A stretch of 64,000 nt of DNA from Pelagicoccus sp. (GCA_028284635.1 JANQRJ010000036.1:1-64000), one strand, 5' to 3'. Numbered from the stretch's first letter, positions 29,075-37,856 are shown. The notes: generated by a model not told the origin, from the sequence alone. Translations and numbers: made by a program.

Positions 29075-30037
29075 CTATTTGCTTTTCGCCATGAAGGCGA
29101 TGAGGCGGTCGTTGAATTCCTTGGCTGGATCGTGGCCGAGTTTCTTTAAGGCTTGCACCATCGCGGCGACTTCTACCAGACGGGCAGTGTCGCGTCCGGG
29201 GCGCACGTAGAGTTCGATGTGCGGAACATCGATGCCGAGGATAGAGTAGAAGCTTTGCTCCAGGCCGGTGCGGTCTTCCTCCACTGACGGGCCTGACTCG
29301 ATGAGCGAGATGACCAAGTCGACACGCTTCTCCAGTCGTACGCTGCGTACGCCAAACATCTCGCCGACGTTGATGATGCCGATGCCGCGGCACTCCATGT
29401 GGCCCCTGTTTAGTTCCATGGCGGAAGCCATGGGCTCGCGCTCGTCGATGAGCTTGATGCGCGTCATGTCGTCGGCCACAATACTATGTCCGCGTTCGAT
29501 GAGGGCGAGAGCGCACTCGCTTTTGCCTACACCGCTGGAACCGCGGATGAGGGTGCCGATGCCCTTGATGTCCATCATGGTGCCGTGCTCCGTGCTGGTC
29601 GGGGCGAACTCGCCGTCGATAGCCAGGGTGGCGGCGTTGATGAAGTTCATGGTGATCATCGAGGTGCTGAGAATCGGCAGGCTCCGCTTTTCGGCGAGCT
29701 CGAGCATCACGGGAAAGGGGTTGTAGTTGCGGGCGATGATCAGGCAGGGAATGCTTTTGCTGATCATGGCGTTGATCCGCTTACGCATCGTATCCGTGGA
29801 AAGGGTACGCAGGTAGGTCATCTCCGCAGCGCCGATGACTTGCAGTCGCTTGTTGGCGAAGTAGCGCAGGAATCCGGTGAGGGCGAGAGAGGGGCGGTTG
29901 ACGCTGCCTTCTCTGATAATGCGCTTCAGCCCGCGTTCACCCGCGACGACGCTGAGCTTCAAGTGATCGGCGTGCTTGTCGAGAAAGTCCCGTACTGAGA
30001 TGCGGTCGACTTTTTTGATGGGCTTGGGGAGAGACAT
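29075..30037 (-). CDS. hprK: HPr kinase/phosphorylase
   Basis: 320 aa. It phosphorylates and dephosphorylates HPr at its regulatory serine. The P-loop is GSSGVGKSECAL (about 163-174), followed by IVADDMTRIKL, the HprK signature MECRGIGIINVGEMFGV (about 213-229) and the C-terminal EDRTGLEQSFYSILG and IELYVRPGRDTARLVEVAA. In Gram-negatives hprK usually accompanies a truncated PTS that regulates rather than transports. No ptsH or ptsN is adjacent, but the gene follows lptB in the same direction, an arrangement seen in Proteobacteria with rpoN between. Confidence 0.95.
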   Translation of the reverse strand: MSLPKPIKKVDRISVRDFLDKHADHLKLSVVAGERGLKRIIREGSVNRPSLALTGFLRYFANKRLQVIGAAEMTYLRTLSTDTMRKRINAMISKSIPCLIIARNYNPFPVMLELAEKRSLPILSTSMITMNFINAATLAIDGEFAPTSTEHGTMMDIKGIGTLIRGSSGVGKSECALALIERGHSIVADDMTRIKLIDEREPMASAMELNRGHMECRGIGIINVGEMFGVRSVRLEKRVDLVISLIESGPSVEEDRTGLEQSFYSILGIDVPHIELYVRPGRDTARLVEVAAMVQALKKLGHDPAKEFNDRLIAFMAKSK

Positions 30038-30044
30038 TCTTCTA

Positions 30045-30137
30045 GAGGCTTAGGCTGTAGGGTTTAAGGCTTTAGGAGTCGCATGCGTGTCGTTGCAGGA
30101 GCCCTACAGCCTAAACGCCTACAGCCTAATAGCCTCG
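30045..30137. repeat. Imperfect inverted repeat between hprK and lptB
   Basis: Repeated words GGCTGTAGGG, TTTAAGGC and TTTAGG on the left pair with CCCTACAGCC and CCTAAACGCCTACAGCC on the right. The element fills the 105-nt gap between lptB and hprK. A relic of the same words (CCTACAGCTTAAACACCT) lies near 40409, downstream of ftsK. Confidence 0.7.
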
Positions 30138-30142
30138 AACAA

Positions 30143-30931
30143 TCACATATTGAAGTTTTCGCCGAGATAGATTTGGCGGCTTTTGGGGTCGTTGACGAGA
30201 AAATGTCGATCGCCGCTAGCGAGGATTTCGCCTTTGTTCACGATGTAGGCCCGGTCGGTAATGGAGAGCGTGTCGCGCACGTTGTGGTCTGTAATGAGTA
30301 TGCCGATACCGCGATCCTTCAAGCCGAGCACGATCCTCTGCACCTCTGCTACGTTGATCGGGTCTACGCCGGCGAAGGGTTCATCCATCAGCAGGAAGTC
30401 TGGCTGGGTAACGAGACAGCGGGCGATCTCCAAGCGACGTCGCTCGCCACCGGAAAGGGTGTAGGCTTTTTGCTTGGAGAGGGAGAGCAGGCCTAGATCG
30501 TTGAGCTGGCGTTCGATGAGCGACTTGCGGTCCGTGCGGTTCAGCGGCAGGGTCTCGGCTACGGCCTGCACGTTTTGCCAGACGCTCAGCTTTTTGAATA
30601 CGCTAGGCTCTTGGGAAAGGTAGCCGATGCCGAGGCGGGCTCGGCGATGAATCTTAAGGTGGGCGATGGGGCGACCGTCGAGCAGGACCTCGCCGCGGGT
30701 CGCGTCGACCAGGCCTGCTATCATATAGAAGGTCGTGGTCTTGCCTGCTCCGTTCGGTCCGAGCAGTCCGACGACTTCTCCGGTACGCAGTTCCAGGTCG
30801 ATGCCCTTGACTACGGTTTTGTTTCCGTAGGCTTTCTCCAGCTTGCGGGCTTCTATGAAGCGGTCGGCCTTGGGTGACGCTTCCTTCCTGGGCGTGGCTT
30901 CCTCGGCTGTTGCTGTAGTGGATTCGCTCAC
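30143..30931 (-). CDS. lptB: LPS export ABC transporter ATPase LptB
   Basis: 262 aa from a GTG at 30931 that overlaps the TGA of the lptA-like gene (GTGA). The first 30 residues are a Thr/Ala/Glu/Lys-rich extension not found in E. coli LptB. Then the usual ATPase: Walker A GPNGAGKTTTFYMIAG, Q-loop YLSQEPSVFKKLSV, signature LSGGERRRLEIARC, Walker B FLLMDEPFAGVDP and switch ITDHNVRDTLSI. It powers LPS extraction with LptFG, which are not in this window. Confidence 0.95.
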   Translation of the reverse strand: MSESTTATAEEATPRKEASPKADRFIEARKLEKAYGNKTVVKGIDLELRTGEVVGLLGPNGAGKTTTFYMIAGLVDATRGEVLLDGRPIAHLKIHRRARLGIGYLSQEPSVFKKLSVWQNVQAVAETLPLNRTDRKSLIERQLNDLGLLSLSKQKAYTLSGGERRRLEIARCLVTQPDFLLMDEPFAGVDPINVAEVQRIVLGLKDRGIGILITDHNVRDTLSITDRAYIVNKGEILASGDRHFLVNDPKSRQIYLGENFNM

Positions 30932-31563
30932 TCTTCCGCTTCCTCCGGCACGGCCTGTTTGGCTGGCTCTTCCTCCGCTTCCGTTTCCTCTTCCGCTTCG
31001 TCCTCGGGAGGAGTGGGGACGGGCAGCTCCTGCTCGAAGCCCAGGTCGCGGATGGCGGTGCTGGTGAGGCGCAGTTTGCGAGGACCCTTGGTATCTATGG
31101 AGATCTTGCCGTTGCCTCGGTCGAGGATGATTTCGTCTTCGGGGTTGAAGGTAGTGACGCGTCCGCCTGGCTGTTCGACGACGGGGCTGCCGCTGAGCAC
31201 GATGCGTTCCTGGTTCGGCTGCACGACTGCCTTTTGGCAAGTGGCGGTGCGTTCGGCTTGCTCGATGCGCACGTTGCCGGATGCGATGATCTGCCGGATT
31301 GCGCCGAACTTGCCGACCTGACCATCGTCTTCCGCTTGGCGGGTGGCGAAGACTTCGAGCTGATCGCACTCGACGCGCATGTTCGTAGCGGTGAGCAGGA
31401 CTTCTTCGCTAAAAAGGAAGTAGGCGTTTTCGCCATCGTTCTGCACCTTAAGTCGAACCGCTTCGATCTCGGTTTGCACGAGTGGCTTGTCGACCCTCTG
31501 GGCGAAGGTTGCTTGAGCGAGAGCTCCCGAGAGCAGAATGGCAATGAGCGGGCGAAATTTCAT
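30928..31563 (-). CDS. lptA: LptA/OstA-like periplasmic LPS-bridge protein
   Basis: 211 aa. Signal peptide (about 1-21), then a beta-jellyroll of the OstA type: RLKVQNDGENAYFLFSEEVL, MRVECDQLEVFA, IIASGNVRIEQAERTATCQKAV, RIVLSGSPVVEQPGG. The repeating D/N-G-N-V pattern is what one expects of the LPS-binding bridge. The C-terminal 45 residues are an acidic Glu/Pro tail that E. coli LptA lacks. Its ATG overlaps the stop of the lptC-like gene (ATGA) and its stop overlaps the lptB start, so translation is coupled. Confidence 0.85.
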   Translation of the reverse strand: MKFRPLIAILLSGALAQATFAQRVDKPLVQTEIEAVRLKVQNDGENAYFLFSEEVLLTATNMRVECDQLEVFATRQAEDDGQVGKFGAIRQIIASGNVRIEQAERTATCQKAVVQPNQERIVLSGSPVVEQPGGRVTTFNPEDEIILDRGNGKISIDTKGPRKLRLTSTAIRDLGFEQELPVPTPPEDEAEEETEAEEEPAKQAVPEEAEE

Positions 31564-32000
31564 TTCAGAATGTCTCCAATCCCTTCATACAGGACGACTT
31601 TCACGTCGCGGTTGAAGATGATCTCCTTCTCCTTGCCGGTCCAGACCCAATCCTCGCCACTTACCTCGAAGGCGTCGGTTTGGATGTGCAGCGTGCCAGG
31701 ACCGTAGGCGCTGGTGGAGTCGAAGTGGAAGATGGCTTGCGGGCTCGTAAGAACGGCAATGCGTCTGTCGGCGTCGTTGCCGGTATACTGGCTGACTTCC
31801 ATGTCTTCTATTTTGATCTGCGTCTCGCTTTCGTAGATGCCTTTTTCGCCCCGCAGGAACCAGACTCGATAGCCTTCCTCATTGAAGAGCGGCACGCGGA
31901 AGTCAGTTACTGGAGTGCCGGGCTTTAGAGGGATGGCGGCATAGGCGACCCCCACTAGCAGAAGGGCTGCGAGTATTCGAAATTCGATGACGCATCTCAT
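31560..32000 (-). CDS. lptC: LptC-like LPS export protein
   Basis: 146 aa, with an N-terminal hydrophobic anchor (about 7-22). The soluble part has the short beta strands of the LptC fold (VTDFRVPLFNEEGYRVWFLR, IKIEDMEVSQYTG, GTLHIQTDAFEVSGEDWVWTG). It is shorter than E. coli LptC (191 aa) but ordered correctly between kdsC and lptA. The name depends heavily on context; the family is poorly conserved. Confidence 0.78.
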   Translation of the reverse strand: MRCVIEFRILAALLLVGVAYAAIPLKPGTPVTDFRVPLFNEEGYRVWFLRGEKGIYESETQIKIEDMEVSQYTGNDADRRIAVLTSPQAIFHFDSTSAYGPGTLHIQTDAFEVSGEDWVWTGKEKEIIFNRDVKVVLYEGIGDILK

Positions 32001-32001
32001 G

Positions 32002-32493
32002 CTATCGGTGAAGGGCTTTTAGGATATGGTTGCAAATCTCGCGCACGGCTCCGTTTCCGCCGGATCGCGTGGTGACGTAGTCGGCTGCGGCTAGAGCCTC
32101 GTCTTGAGCTTCCGGTACGGTGACGCCTATGCCAGCGAAGGCAATAGCATCTACGTCGATGATGTCGTCGCCCATGTAGACTGCTTGGCTGGCCTCGAGT
32201 TGCAGTTTTCCCAAAAGCTCCTTGAGAGCGGTTATCTTGTCGTTCTTTCCCTGCACGAGGTGCGGGATTTTCAGCTCCTTGGCTCGCACGGTTGTCGAAT
32301 CGGAAAAGCGTCCTGAGATCCAAGCCAGCTCGATGCCCGCGTCGCGGAGACGAGCTAGCCCGAGTCCGTCTACAATGGAAAAGCGTTTCGACTCGGAGCC
32401 TTCCGATGAGACGTAGATCGTTCCATCGGTCAGGATGCCATCGACGTCCATGGCGAATAGGCGGATGGAGGACCAGGGGAGGGGGGAACTCAT
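32002..32493 (-). CDS. kdsC: KDO-8-phosphate phosphatase (KdsC-like HAD)
   Basis: 163 aa, the compact HAD subfamily C0. It removes phosphate from KDO-8-P in the inner-core sugar pathway. Motif I FAMDVDGILTDGTIYV (about 13-28), motif II ISGRFSDST, motif III lysine in QGKNDKITAL, motif IV YMGDDIIDVDA. The stop codon is one base from the lptC start. The ATG lies 2 nt after the stop of the restriction-modification gene. Confidence 0.92.
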   Translation of the reverse strand: MSSPLPWSSIRLFAMDVDGILTDGTIYVSSEGSESKRFSIVDGLGLARLRDAGIELAWISGRFSDSTTVRAKELKIPHLVQGKNDKITALKELLGKLQLEASQAVYMGDDIIDVDAIAFAGIGVTVPEAQDEALAAADYVTTRSGGNGAVREICNHILKALHR

Positions 32494-32495
32494 TT

Positions 32496-34577
32496 CTATT
32501 TGGCTTTAGCGAATGGCCCCAAGAATTTGTCGCCATTGAAATGAACTAGGTGATCGGGCGCGTCCGCAATCCAGACCTCGGTTTCCCACGCGATATCTGG
32601 AGCAAACTTTCGGAATACGTTTCGATCCAGGAAAGCGGTGACGAAAACGATATCCGCAGTACATTCTGAAGACAGCCTCTTTAGTTCGAGCAATCTGGTA
32701 GCGTTTATCGGTCCAGAGGAGTGTACGGCCTCAATGAGGTAGAGCCAGTTTTTCTTCTTAGAGTAAGCGACAATGTCGGGCAAGGCTCCGTGATCCAGGT
32801 CAAAGAACCGAAGGCTTTTCAGCTTTCTCCCATTCTTTACGAGGAACTTGTTTGATGCGTCGCCAAGATAGAGAACGTCGGATCCGTAACCGTAGCGAGG
32901 GAGAAACTCTTCGATGATAGTCTTTTGGAGTAGGTTATGTGCTCCGGGAGACAGGCGTTTGAGAGTGCCACTTGGAAGTTTAACTTCAATGCGCTTGATT
33001 AGCCTTTGCTGCTCTAGCTGGTCTTTCAACGTGCTCCTACCAGAGATGAACTCTTCGACGAGATCGAGCCATCGCTCGTCACCATAGGACTGGATGATGT
33101 GAGCGTATTCCGGAGAGAGTGCGTAGCTGCGAGTCGGATCGTTACGGGCGCTGTTCGGATTTGCAGCGCTTCCGACAACTATTTCTCCAAGTACGAGAAG
33201 CTTTAGGTCTTTTCTCCTGATGTCGTCGTAGGAACCCGGTGAGATGCTTTCATCGAAGTTCGCGTTGATGTATCGAATTATTTCTCTGGTCTTCAGTGCG
33301 TTCGTGCCATCGTAGGACTTAACAGCGGCCCAATCTGCGTCTCGCTTGACGTTGCATACAGCTAGAAAAGCTAGAGCCGTCCTTTCCATTCTGCGTTCTG
33401 TAAGACCTTCAAGAGGGATGCCCAAATTATCGAGAATATGTAAGGCTTGGTTTATCAGTTTTGCATGTCTCGGTTTCTTCTTCGATTTTTTAAGGTACAT
33501 AGGTCTTGGCTTTGCTGCCGAGGATTCCTCAACTGCAAAGTCGAGGGAGAGTTGATTTGGCAGGTTTCTATACAGGATCTCCGACGGAGAGTATCTAATT
33601 TCGGAATTGAGGTATTCGCGAACTTGTGAAGCTAGATGATAAGCAAATAGGGGGGCGACCGCATTTCCAATTTGATAGAGTTGCGAAGTTTCGTTTCCAG
33701 TAAACTCGAAGAAATCTGGAAATGATTGAAGTCGAGCGGCTTCGCGAACGTTGACTCTGCGCCTTCTCCCATCTGGGAGGCGTATTCGATGCATGTCTCC
33801 AGTAGCCCCAGCCAGATTGCGGCATGTTAGCGTACGGGCAGGCCTGTCTAGGTGGAGGTCCCTCGGTCGGACGCACATCGAAGCCTTTTCATACTTCGCG
33901 ATATACTTGTCCATGCTCTGAGTGAGGAATCTGGAATCGCTAGGTGTCGAAAAAGCCAGTTTTCCTAGGGCCTCGCCTGCCGTCGTTTTCCGTCTCTCAG
34001 GCATGGGCCAATTGAATACCCCTTTGTGGCCTATCACAATGACGCGTTCTCTATTTTGCGGAACGCCATAGTCTACGGCATTCAGGAGTTCAAATTCGAC
34101 TATGTATCCAAGGGCTTTGAGGCTTCCCATGATCTCCTCGAAATACAGTTTGTTTGCGTAAAGCATTCCTCTCACGTTTTCGAACATCCAAATTTTTGGC
34201 TGCACTTTTTCGATGGCAGCGATGAAGGTAGGAAATCCGTCGCGAGAGTCACTTAGTCCTAGCTGTTTGCCACCGACGCTGAAGGGTTGGCATGGCGGAC
34301 CGCCGATGACTACCTCAGCGTTGATAAAGTTACTCTCTGGGCTGAGCGTTTCTGTTGTGCATTCGCCTGAAAGATTTCTCCTGTAGGTCTCAGCAGCATT
34401 TTCGTCCTTTTCGAAGCCGTGAGTGGCGAATCCAGCGGCTTCGAATCCTAGAGCCAAGCCACCACAGCCTGCGAAGAGATCGAGTACCTTGGGCGAGCCG
34501 TCATCTTTTGGAATGAGGACTCGATTGATTTTCGAGGCGAAGTCGTCGTGTGCGGTGGTAGATTCAGGTTGGTACAT
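32496..34577 (-). CDS. Fused cytosine-C5 methyltransferase / BsuBI-PstI-type restriction endonuclease
   Basis: 693 aa from the ATG at 34577; a TTG at 34634 would add 19 residues. The N-terminal half (about 25-330) is a complete C5-methyltransferase: motif I VLDLFAGCGGLALGFE (31-46), motif IV with nucleophile Cys96 in GGPPCQPFS, ENVRGM, QNRERV, RPARTLTCRN and QIGNAVAP. The C-terminal half matches the BsuBI/PstI endonuclease family: a helical N-subdomain (about 375-480) then LSPGAHNLLQKTIIEEFLPR and the PD-(D/E)xK-like core LPDIVAYSKKKNWLYLIEAV (about 599-618). Classical BsuBI and PstI systems have separate proteins and an adenine methylase, so both the fusion and the base differ. Visually lower GC than its neighbours suggests acquisition. 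The target sequence cannot be read. Confidence 0.88.
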   Translation of the reverse strand: MYQPESTTAHDDFASKINRVLIPKDDGSPKVLDLFAGCGGLALGFEAAGFATHGFEKDENAAETYRRNLSGECTTETLSPESNFINAEVVIGGPPCQPFSVGGKQLGLSDSRDGFPTFIAAIEKVQPKIWMFENVRGMLYANKLYFEEIMGSLKALGYIVEFELLNAVDYGVPQNRERVIVIGHKGVFNWPMPERRKTTAGEALGKLAFSTPSDSRFLTQSMDKYIAKYEKASMCVRPRDLHLDRPARTLTCRNLAGATGDMHRIRLPDGRRRRVNVREAARLQSFPDFFEFTGNETSQLYQIGNAVAPLFAYHLASQVREYLNSEIRYSPSEILYRNLPNQLSLDFAVEESSAAKPRPMYLKKSKKKPRHAKLINQALHILDNLGIPLEGLTERRMERTALAFLAVCNVKRDADWAAVKSYDGTNALKTREIIRYINANFDESISPGSYDDIRRKDLKLLVLGEIVVGSAANPNSARNDPTRSYALSPEYAHIIQSYGDERWLDLVEEFISGRSTLKDQLEQQRLIKRIEVKLPSGTLKRLSPGAHNLLQKTIIEEFLPRYGYGSDVLYLGDASNKFLVKNGRKLKSLRFFDLDHGALPDIVAYSKKKNWLYLIEAVHSSGPINATRLLELKRLSSECTADIVFVTAFLDRNVFRKFAPDIAWETEVWIADAPDHLVHFNGDKFLGPFAKAK

Positions 34578-34887
34578 TTCTGCTTTTAGCTCTAGAAGGA
34601 ATCGTGACGTGCGAGTTCGACAGGATGCTGACAATATCTTTGGTGAAAAAGGGAGGGAGAATCCTGAGAATGAGCAGTTGGGGTGTTGTTTGCATTGGAG
34701 GCTCTATCTGAAGATTCTATCGAGAAGCTGCTTCTATTCGGGAAGCCGTTTGCACAGAATTTGATCGGGCAATTGTCATTTGCTCCTTTGTGTGCGTCTG
34801 AACTCGGGTCTTTCCCATGGGGTAAAAAACGCCAACGCCGAGAAACGATGTCAACTGACCTTTTGAAGTGTCAAGAGTGCTGGAGAT
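34578..34887. other. Intergenic region without a supported gene
   Basis: 310 nt between the restriction-modification gene and the E1 dehydrogenase gene, both leftward. Short open frames exist but none has a start context or composition that I trust. The restriction-modification promoter should be here; I cannot pick a -35/-10 pair with confidence. Confidence 0.5.
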
Positions 34888-36939
34888 CTACCCTTCGATC
34901 CAGTCGATCATCTGGTTGAGAATGGACTCTTTGTTGGGGCGGAATAGGGGCTGGAGGTCTTCGGAAAAGGGTACGGGAGTATCGAGAGAAGCGATTCTCA
35001 GAGGGGGGGCTTCTAGGTCGTAGAAGCTCTGTTCCGCGATGCGAGCCACGAGTTCAGCGCCGAAGCCGACGTTGCGGCGGCTCTCGGTGATGACGACTAG
35101 GCGGCCGGTGCGGGCGACTGAGGCTTGGATGGCGTCGAGCTTGAGCGGGGCGAGACAGCGCAGGTCGAAGAGATCGAAAGTCTGGTCGTATTCGCTCTCC
35201 AGATACGCGCAGGCTTCGTTGGCGTAAAGCGTCATTTCGCCGTAGGTGACTATAGTGGCGTAGTCTCCGGAGCGTCGGAGTGCGGGTTGCCAGACGCTGC
35301 GGTAGTTGGGGTCGAACGCTACGGGAGCTTTGAGCAGGCGGTAGAGTTTCTTGTGCTCGAAGAGGCAAACTGGATTGTTGTCTTCGTAGGCCGCGAGCAA
35401 GGCATTGTAGGCATCTTGGGGAGTGCTGGGGTAGAGCAGCTTCAATCCTGGAAATTGAGTATAGAGGGCCTCCAGCTCTTGTGAATGGAAAGAGCCTAAG
35501 CCCACGTCGCCGCAAGGAAAGCGTAGTACAAGTGGAACGTTGGCGCCGGAGCGGTAGTGGTAGGTGGCCGCGTTTAGGCAGATTTGCGTCGTGGCGTCAG
35601 TGGCGAAGTCGGCGAATTGGAACTCGACGATGGGTCGGTGTCCGTTGACGGCGAGACCGGTTGCATAGCCGACCATGGCGCCTTCGCAGATGGGCGTATT
35701 GAGAATTCGATTACGGCCGAATTTCTCCAGGAGGTGTTCGGTTACCTTGAAGGCCCCGCCGTAGTCAGCGATGTCCTGGCCCATGACGATGGATTCGGGC
35801 GACTCGGAGAGGATCTTCTCGTGGGCGGCGTTGAGCGCTTGGGCGAAGGTGAGGGTTTTGGGGGTTTTGGGTTTCGGGTTCCAGGCAATGGGTTTGGCGG
35901 GCAGAGCGTAGACGTCTTCAGATAGGCCTTCGGGGTTAGCGGGCGGATGTTGGATAGCTTGGGCGAGGGTCTCGTTGACGAAGTTCTGCAGCACTGCATC
36001 CTCTTCGTCGAGCTGATCGGCGTAGCCTTTGGCGGCCAGGCGGGAGCGGAAATTGGGAAGGCAGTCTTCCTGTATCCATTTTTCGGTAACGCCTGCGGGC
36101 ATGTAGTCGCAGGTGTCGTAGCCAGCATGGCCTCGCAGACGCAGAGTGTGGGCTTCTATGAGCATCGGGCGACTGCTCTGACGGGTCTCCTCGATGGCGT
36201 CACGAAGGACGAGGAGGTTGTCCTCGAGGTTGGCTATATCGATAGCGATGCCTTTCATGCCGTAGCCTTTGGCTCGATCCACCAGCCGGCCGGCGTACTG
36301 TTCGTCGAGTGGCGTGGAGTAGGCGTATTTGTTGTTCTCGATGACGAAGATCACCGGCAGATTCAGGACGCTGGCCAGGTTCATGGACTCGTGGATCTCG
36401 CCTACAGAGGAGCCGCCATCTCCGAAGAAGGCTACGCCTACGGCGGGAAAGCCGTTGCGGCGCTGGGAGTCCGTTCCGCCCAACACGTTGGCAGGCATTT
36501 TGCCAAGGTGGCTGATCATGGGGTAGCTGCGGTTTTTCGGGTCGCCATGGTGGGCATTGCCCTCGCGGCCTTTGGTGGGGGATCCGGCGTTGCCGAGGTA
36601 TTGGGAGAGGTGGTCGCCAAGGTGATCGCTCCAAACGAGGTGTCCAGGCAGGCCGCGGTGGGTCCAGGAGACGCAGTCGATCGATTTGTCGAGCAGCAGA
36701 GCGATAGGGGCAACGAGGCCCTCGTTTCCATCGGAGCAAGTGACGGTGCCTTTCATGCGACCTTGTCGGAAAAGCTCGAGGATACGCATGTCGGTGAAGC
36801 GAGAGTAGGCCATCCAGCGGTAGGCGAGAAGGAGATCCTCGTCGGTGGCTGGACCCTCGGGGGCGAGGCGCAGGTCTCGCTGCAGGAGGATTTCGGGCGT
36901 CGTCGGGTAGGTGATTTGGGTGGCTGTGGTGGCTGACAT
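34888..36939 (-). CDS. Fused alpha/beta E1 component of a 2-oxoacid dehydrogenase
   Basis: 683 aa from the ATG at 36939 (MSATTATQITYPT). The first about 340 residues are an E1-alpha with the thiamine-diphosphate motif GDGGSSVGEIHE...VIENN (about 165-195). The rest is an E1-beta (LTFAQALNAAHEKIL, EGAMVGYATGLA, VEFQFADFATDA, RRNVGFGAELVARI). Fused alpha-beta E1 of this kind belongs to the branched-chain/acetoin group, which decarboxylates 2-oxoisovalerate or pyruvate and acylates lipoyl-E2. No E2 or E3 gene is adjacent, so the true substrate is open. Confidence 0.88.
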   Translation of the reverse strand: MSATTATQITYPTTPEILLQRDLRLAPEGPATDEDLLLAYRWMAYSRFTDMRILELFRQGRMKGTVTCSDGNEGLVAPIALLLDKSIDCVSWTHRGLPGHLVWSDHLGDHLSQYLGNAGSPTKGREGNAHHGDPKNRSYPMISHLGKMPANVLGGTDSQRRNGFPAVGVAFFGDGGSSVGEIHESMNLASVLNLPVIFVIENNKYAYSTPLDEQYAGRLVDRAKGYGMKGIAIDIANLEDNLLVLRDAIEETRQSSRPMLIEAHTLRLRGHAGYDTCDYMPAGVTEKWIQEDCLPNFRSRLAAKGYADQLDEEDAVLQNFVNETLAQAIQHPPANPEGLSEDVYALPAKPIAWNPKPKTPKTLTFAQALNAAHEKILSESPESIVMGQDIADYGGAFKVTEHLLEKFGRNRILNTPICEGAMVGYATGLAVNGHRPIVEFQFADFATDATTQICLNAATYHYRSGANVPLVLRFPCGDVGLGSFHSQELEALYTQFPGLKLLYPSTPQDAYNALLAAYEDNNPVCLFEHKKLYRLLKAPVAFDPNYRSVWQPALRRSGDYATIVTYGEMTLYANEACAYLESEYDQTFDLFDLRCLAPLKLDAIQASVARTGRLVVITESRRNVGFGAELVARIAEQSFYDLEAPPLRIASLDTPVPFSEDLQPLFRPNKESILNQMIDWIEG

Positions 36940-36956
36940 TATCGGGACGCGAAGAA

Positions 36957-37343
36957 TTAGGAAGGAGGTAGGGTCTCGAAGGCGATCTGGGTAGCGGCTT
37001 GGAGGTCGGCTTGCAGGGGCTCGAGCGAGTCGAGGAAGACGATCTCGGGATTCGAGTTCCAGTTCCAGGTCTTGCCAAGGACAAAGCGCTTCTGAGGCAG
37101 TTCGTTTCCCTGGAAGTGGATTGTGGAGCTGACTTCTGAAATGACTTGGGCGGCGGGTCCGTCTGGGGCCTGGAGTTGGAAGACGAGCCAATATTCGTCA
37201 GTCGTCTGGTAAACGGCGAGAGGTTTTAAGCTCCATCCGGCGGAGGGCGTTTGCACGGAAACAGTGGCCTGCTGCGTCTCGGCGGGTCGGGCGCAAGAGA
37301 TAGCGGCGAGAAAGAGGCAGGCGTAGAGTATGCTCGATTTCAT
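36957..37343 (-). CDS. Small exported protein, possible lipoprotein
   Basis: 128 aa. N-terminal signal (MKSSILYACLFLAAISC) with Cys17 in a weak lipobox context (A-I-S-C). The mature domain is beta-rich with several tryptophans (GWSLKPLAVYQTTDEYWLVFQLQ, KTWNWNSNPEIVFL). No family recognised. It ends 17 nt before the E1 start on the same strand and may be co-transcribed by position alone. Confidence 0.6.
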   Translation of the reverse strand: MKSSILYACLFLAAISCARPAETQQATVSVQTPSAGWSLKPLAVYQTTDEYWLVFQLQAPDGPAAQVISEVSSTIHFQGNELPQKRFVLGKTWNWNSNPEIVFLDSLEPLQADLQAATQIAFETLPPS

Positions 37344-37418
37344 TTCGCTGAGTAACTGAATGCCTACCGAGGGGTCCTGAGGCCGGGCGGTTTGTTCCGC
37401 ATGGCTGAAAGAGAGTGC

Positions 37419-37856
37419 CTATTCGTCGATTTTCTCTACGCGACGAATATGCCTTCCGCCTTCGAATTCGGTTGCGAGCCATGTATCCACTATTTGGAGC
37501 GCCTCTTGCTCGCTGACTGTTCGCTCGCCGATGGAGAGGACGTTTCCGTCGTTGTGGGAGCGGTTCCAGATGGCGACTTGCTGGTTCCAGCAAAGGCCGC
37601 AGCGCACTCCTTTGACGCGGTTTGCGACGATGGCTTCTCCATTGCCGGAACCGCCGAGAACGATGCCGCGATCGTACTTGCCGGCGGCGACGGCGAGAGC
37701 TACTGGGCGGATGAAGTCCGGGTAGTCGCAGGACTCGGTGGAGTCCGTTCCGAAGTCCTTGACGGGGTGGCCCTTGGCCTCGAGGTGGGCGATGATGGCC
37801 TGCTTGTAGAGATAGCCTGCGTGGTCGGAGCCGATCGCTATGGTGAGTGCGCTCAT
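37419..37856 (-). CDS. rpiB: Ribose-5-phosphate isomerase B
   Basis: 145 aa. It interconverts ribose-5-phosphate and ribulose-5-phosphate. N-terminal IAIGSDHAGYLYKQ, then CDYPDFI, the active-site loop VLGGSGNGEAIVANRVKGVR (about 67-86) and HNDGNVLSIGERTV. The GGSGNGE form with Glu rather than the Cys of the E. coli loop is the type seen in actinobacterial RpiB, where Glu acts as base. Confidence 0.93.
   Translation of the reverse strand: MSALTIAIGSDHAGYLYKQAIIAHLEAKGHPVKDFGTDSTESCDYPDFIRPVALAVAAGKYDRGIVLGGSGNGEAIVANRVKGVRCGLCWNQQVAIWNRSHNDGNVLSIGERTVSEQEALQIVDTWLATEFEGGRHIRRVEKIDE

Noticed and set aside
34683..34919. 78-codon + strand frame in the gap after the restriction-modification gene
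   Set aside because: It runs into the 3' end of the E1 gene on the other strand, has no Shine-Dalgarno and no recognisable product; it could have been a controller protein but lacks a helix-turn-helix.
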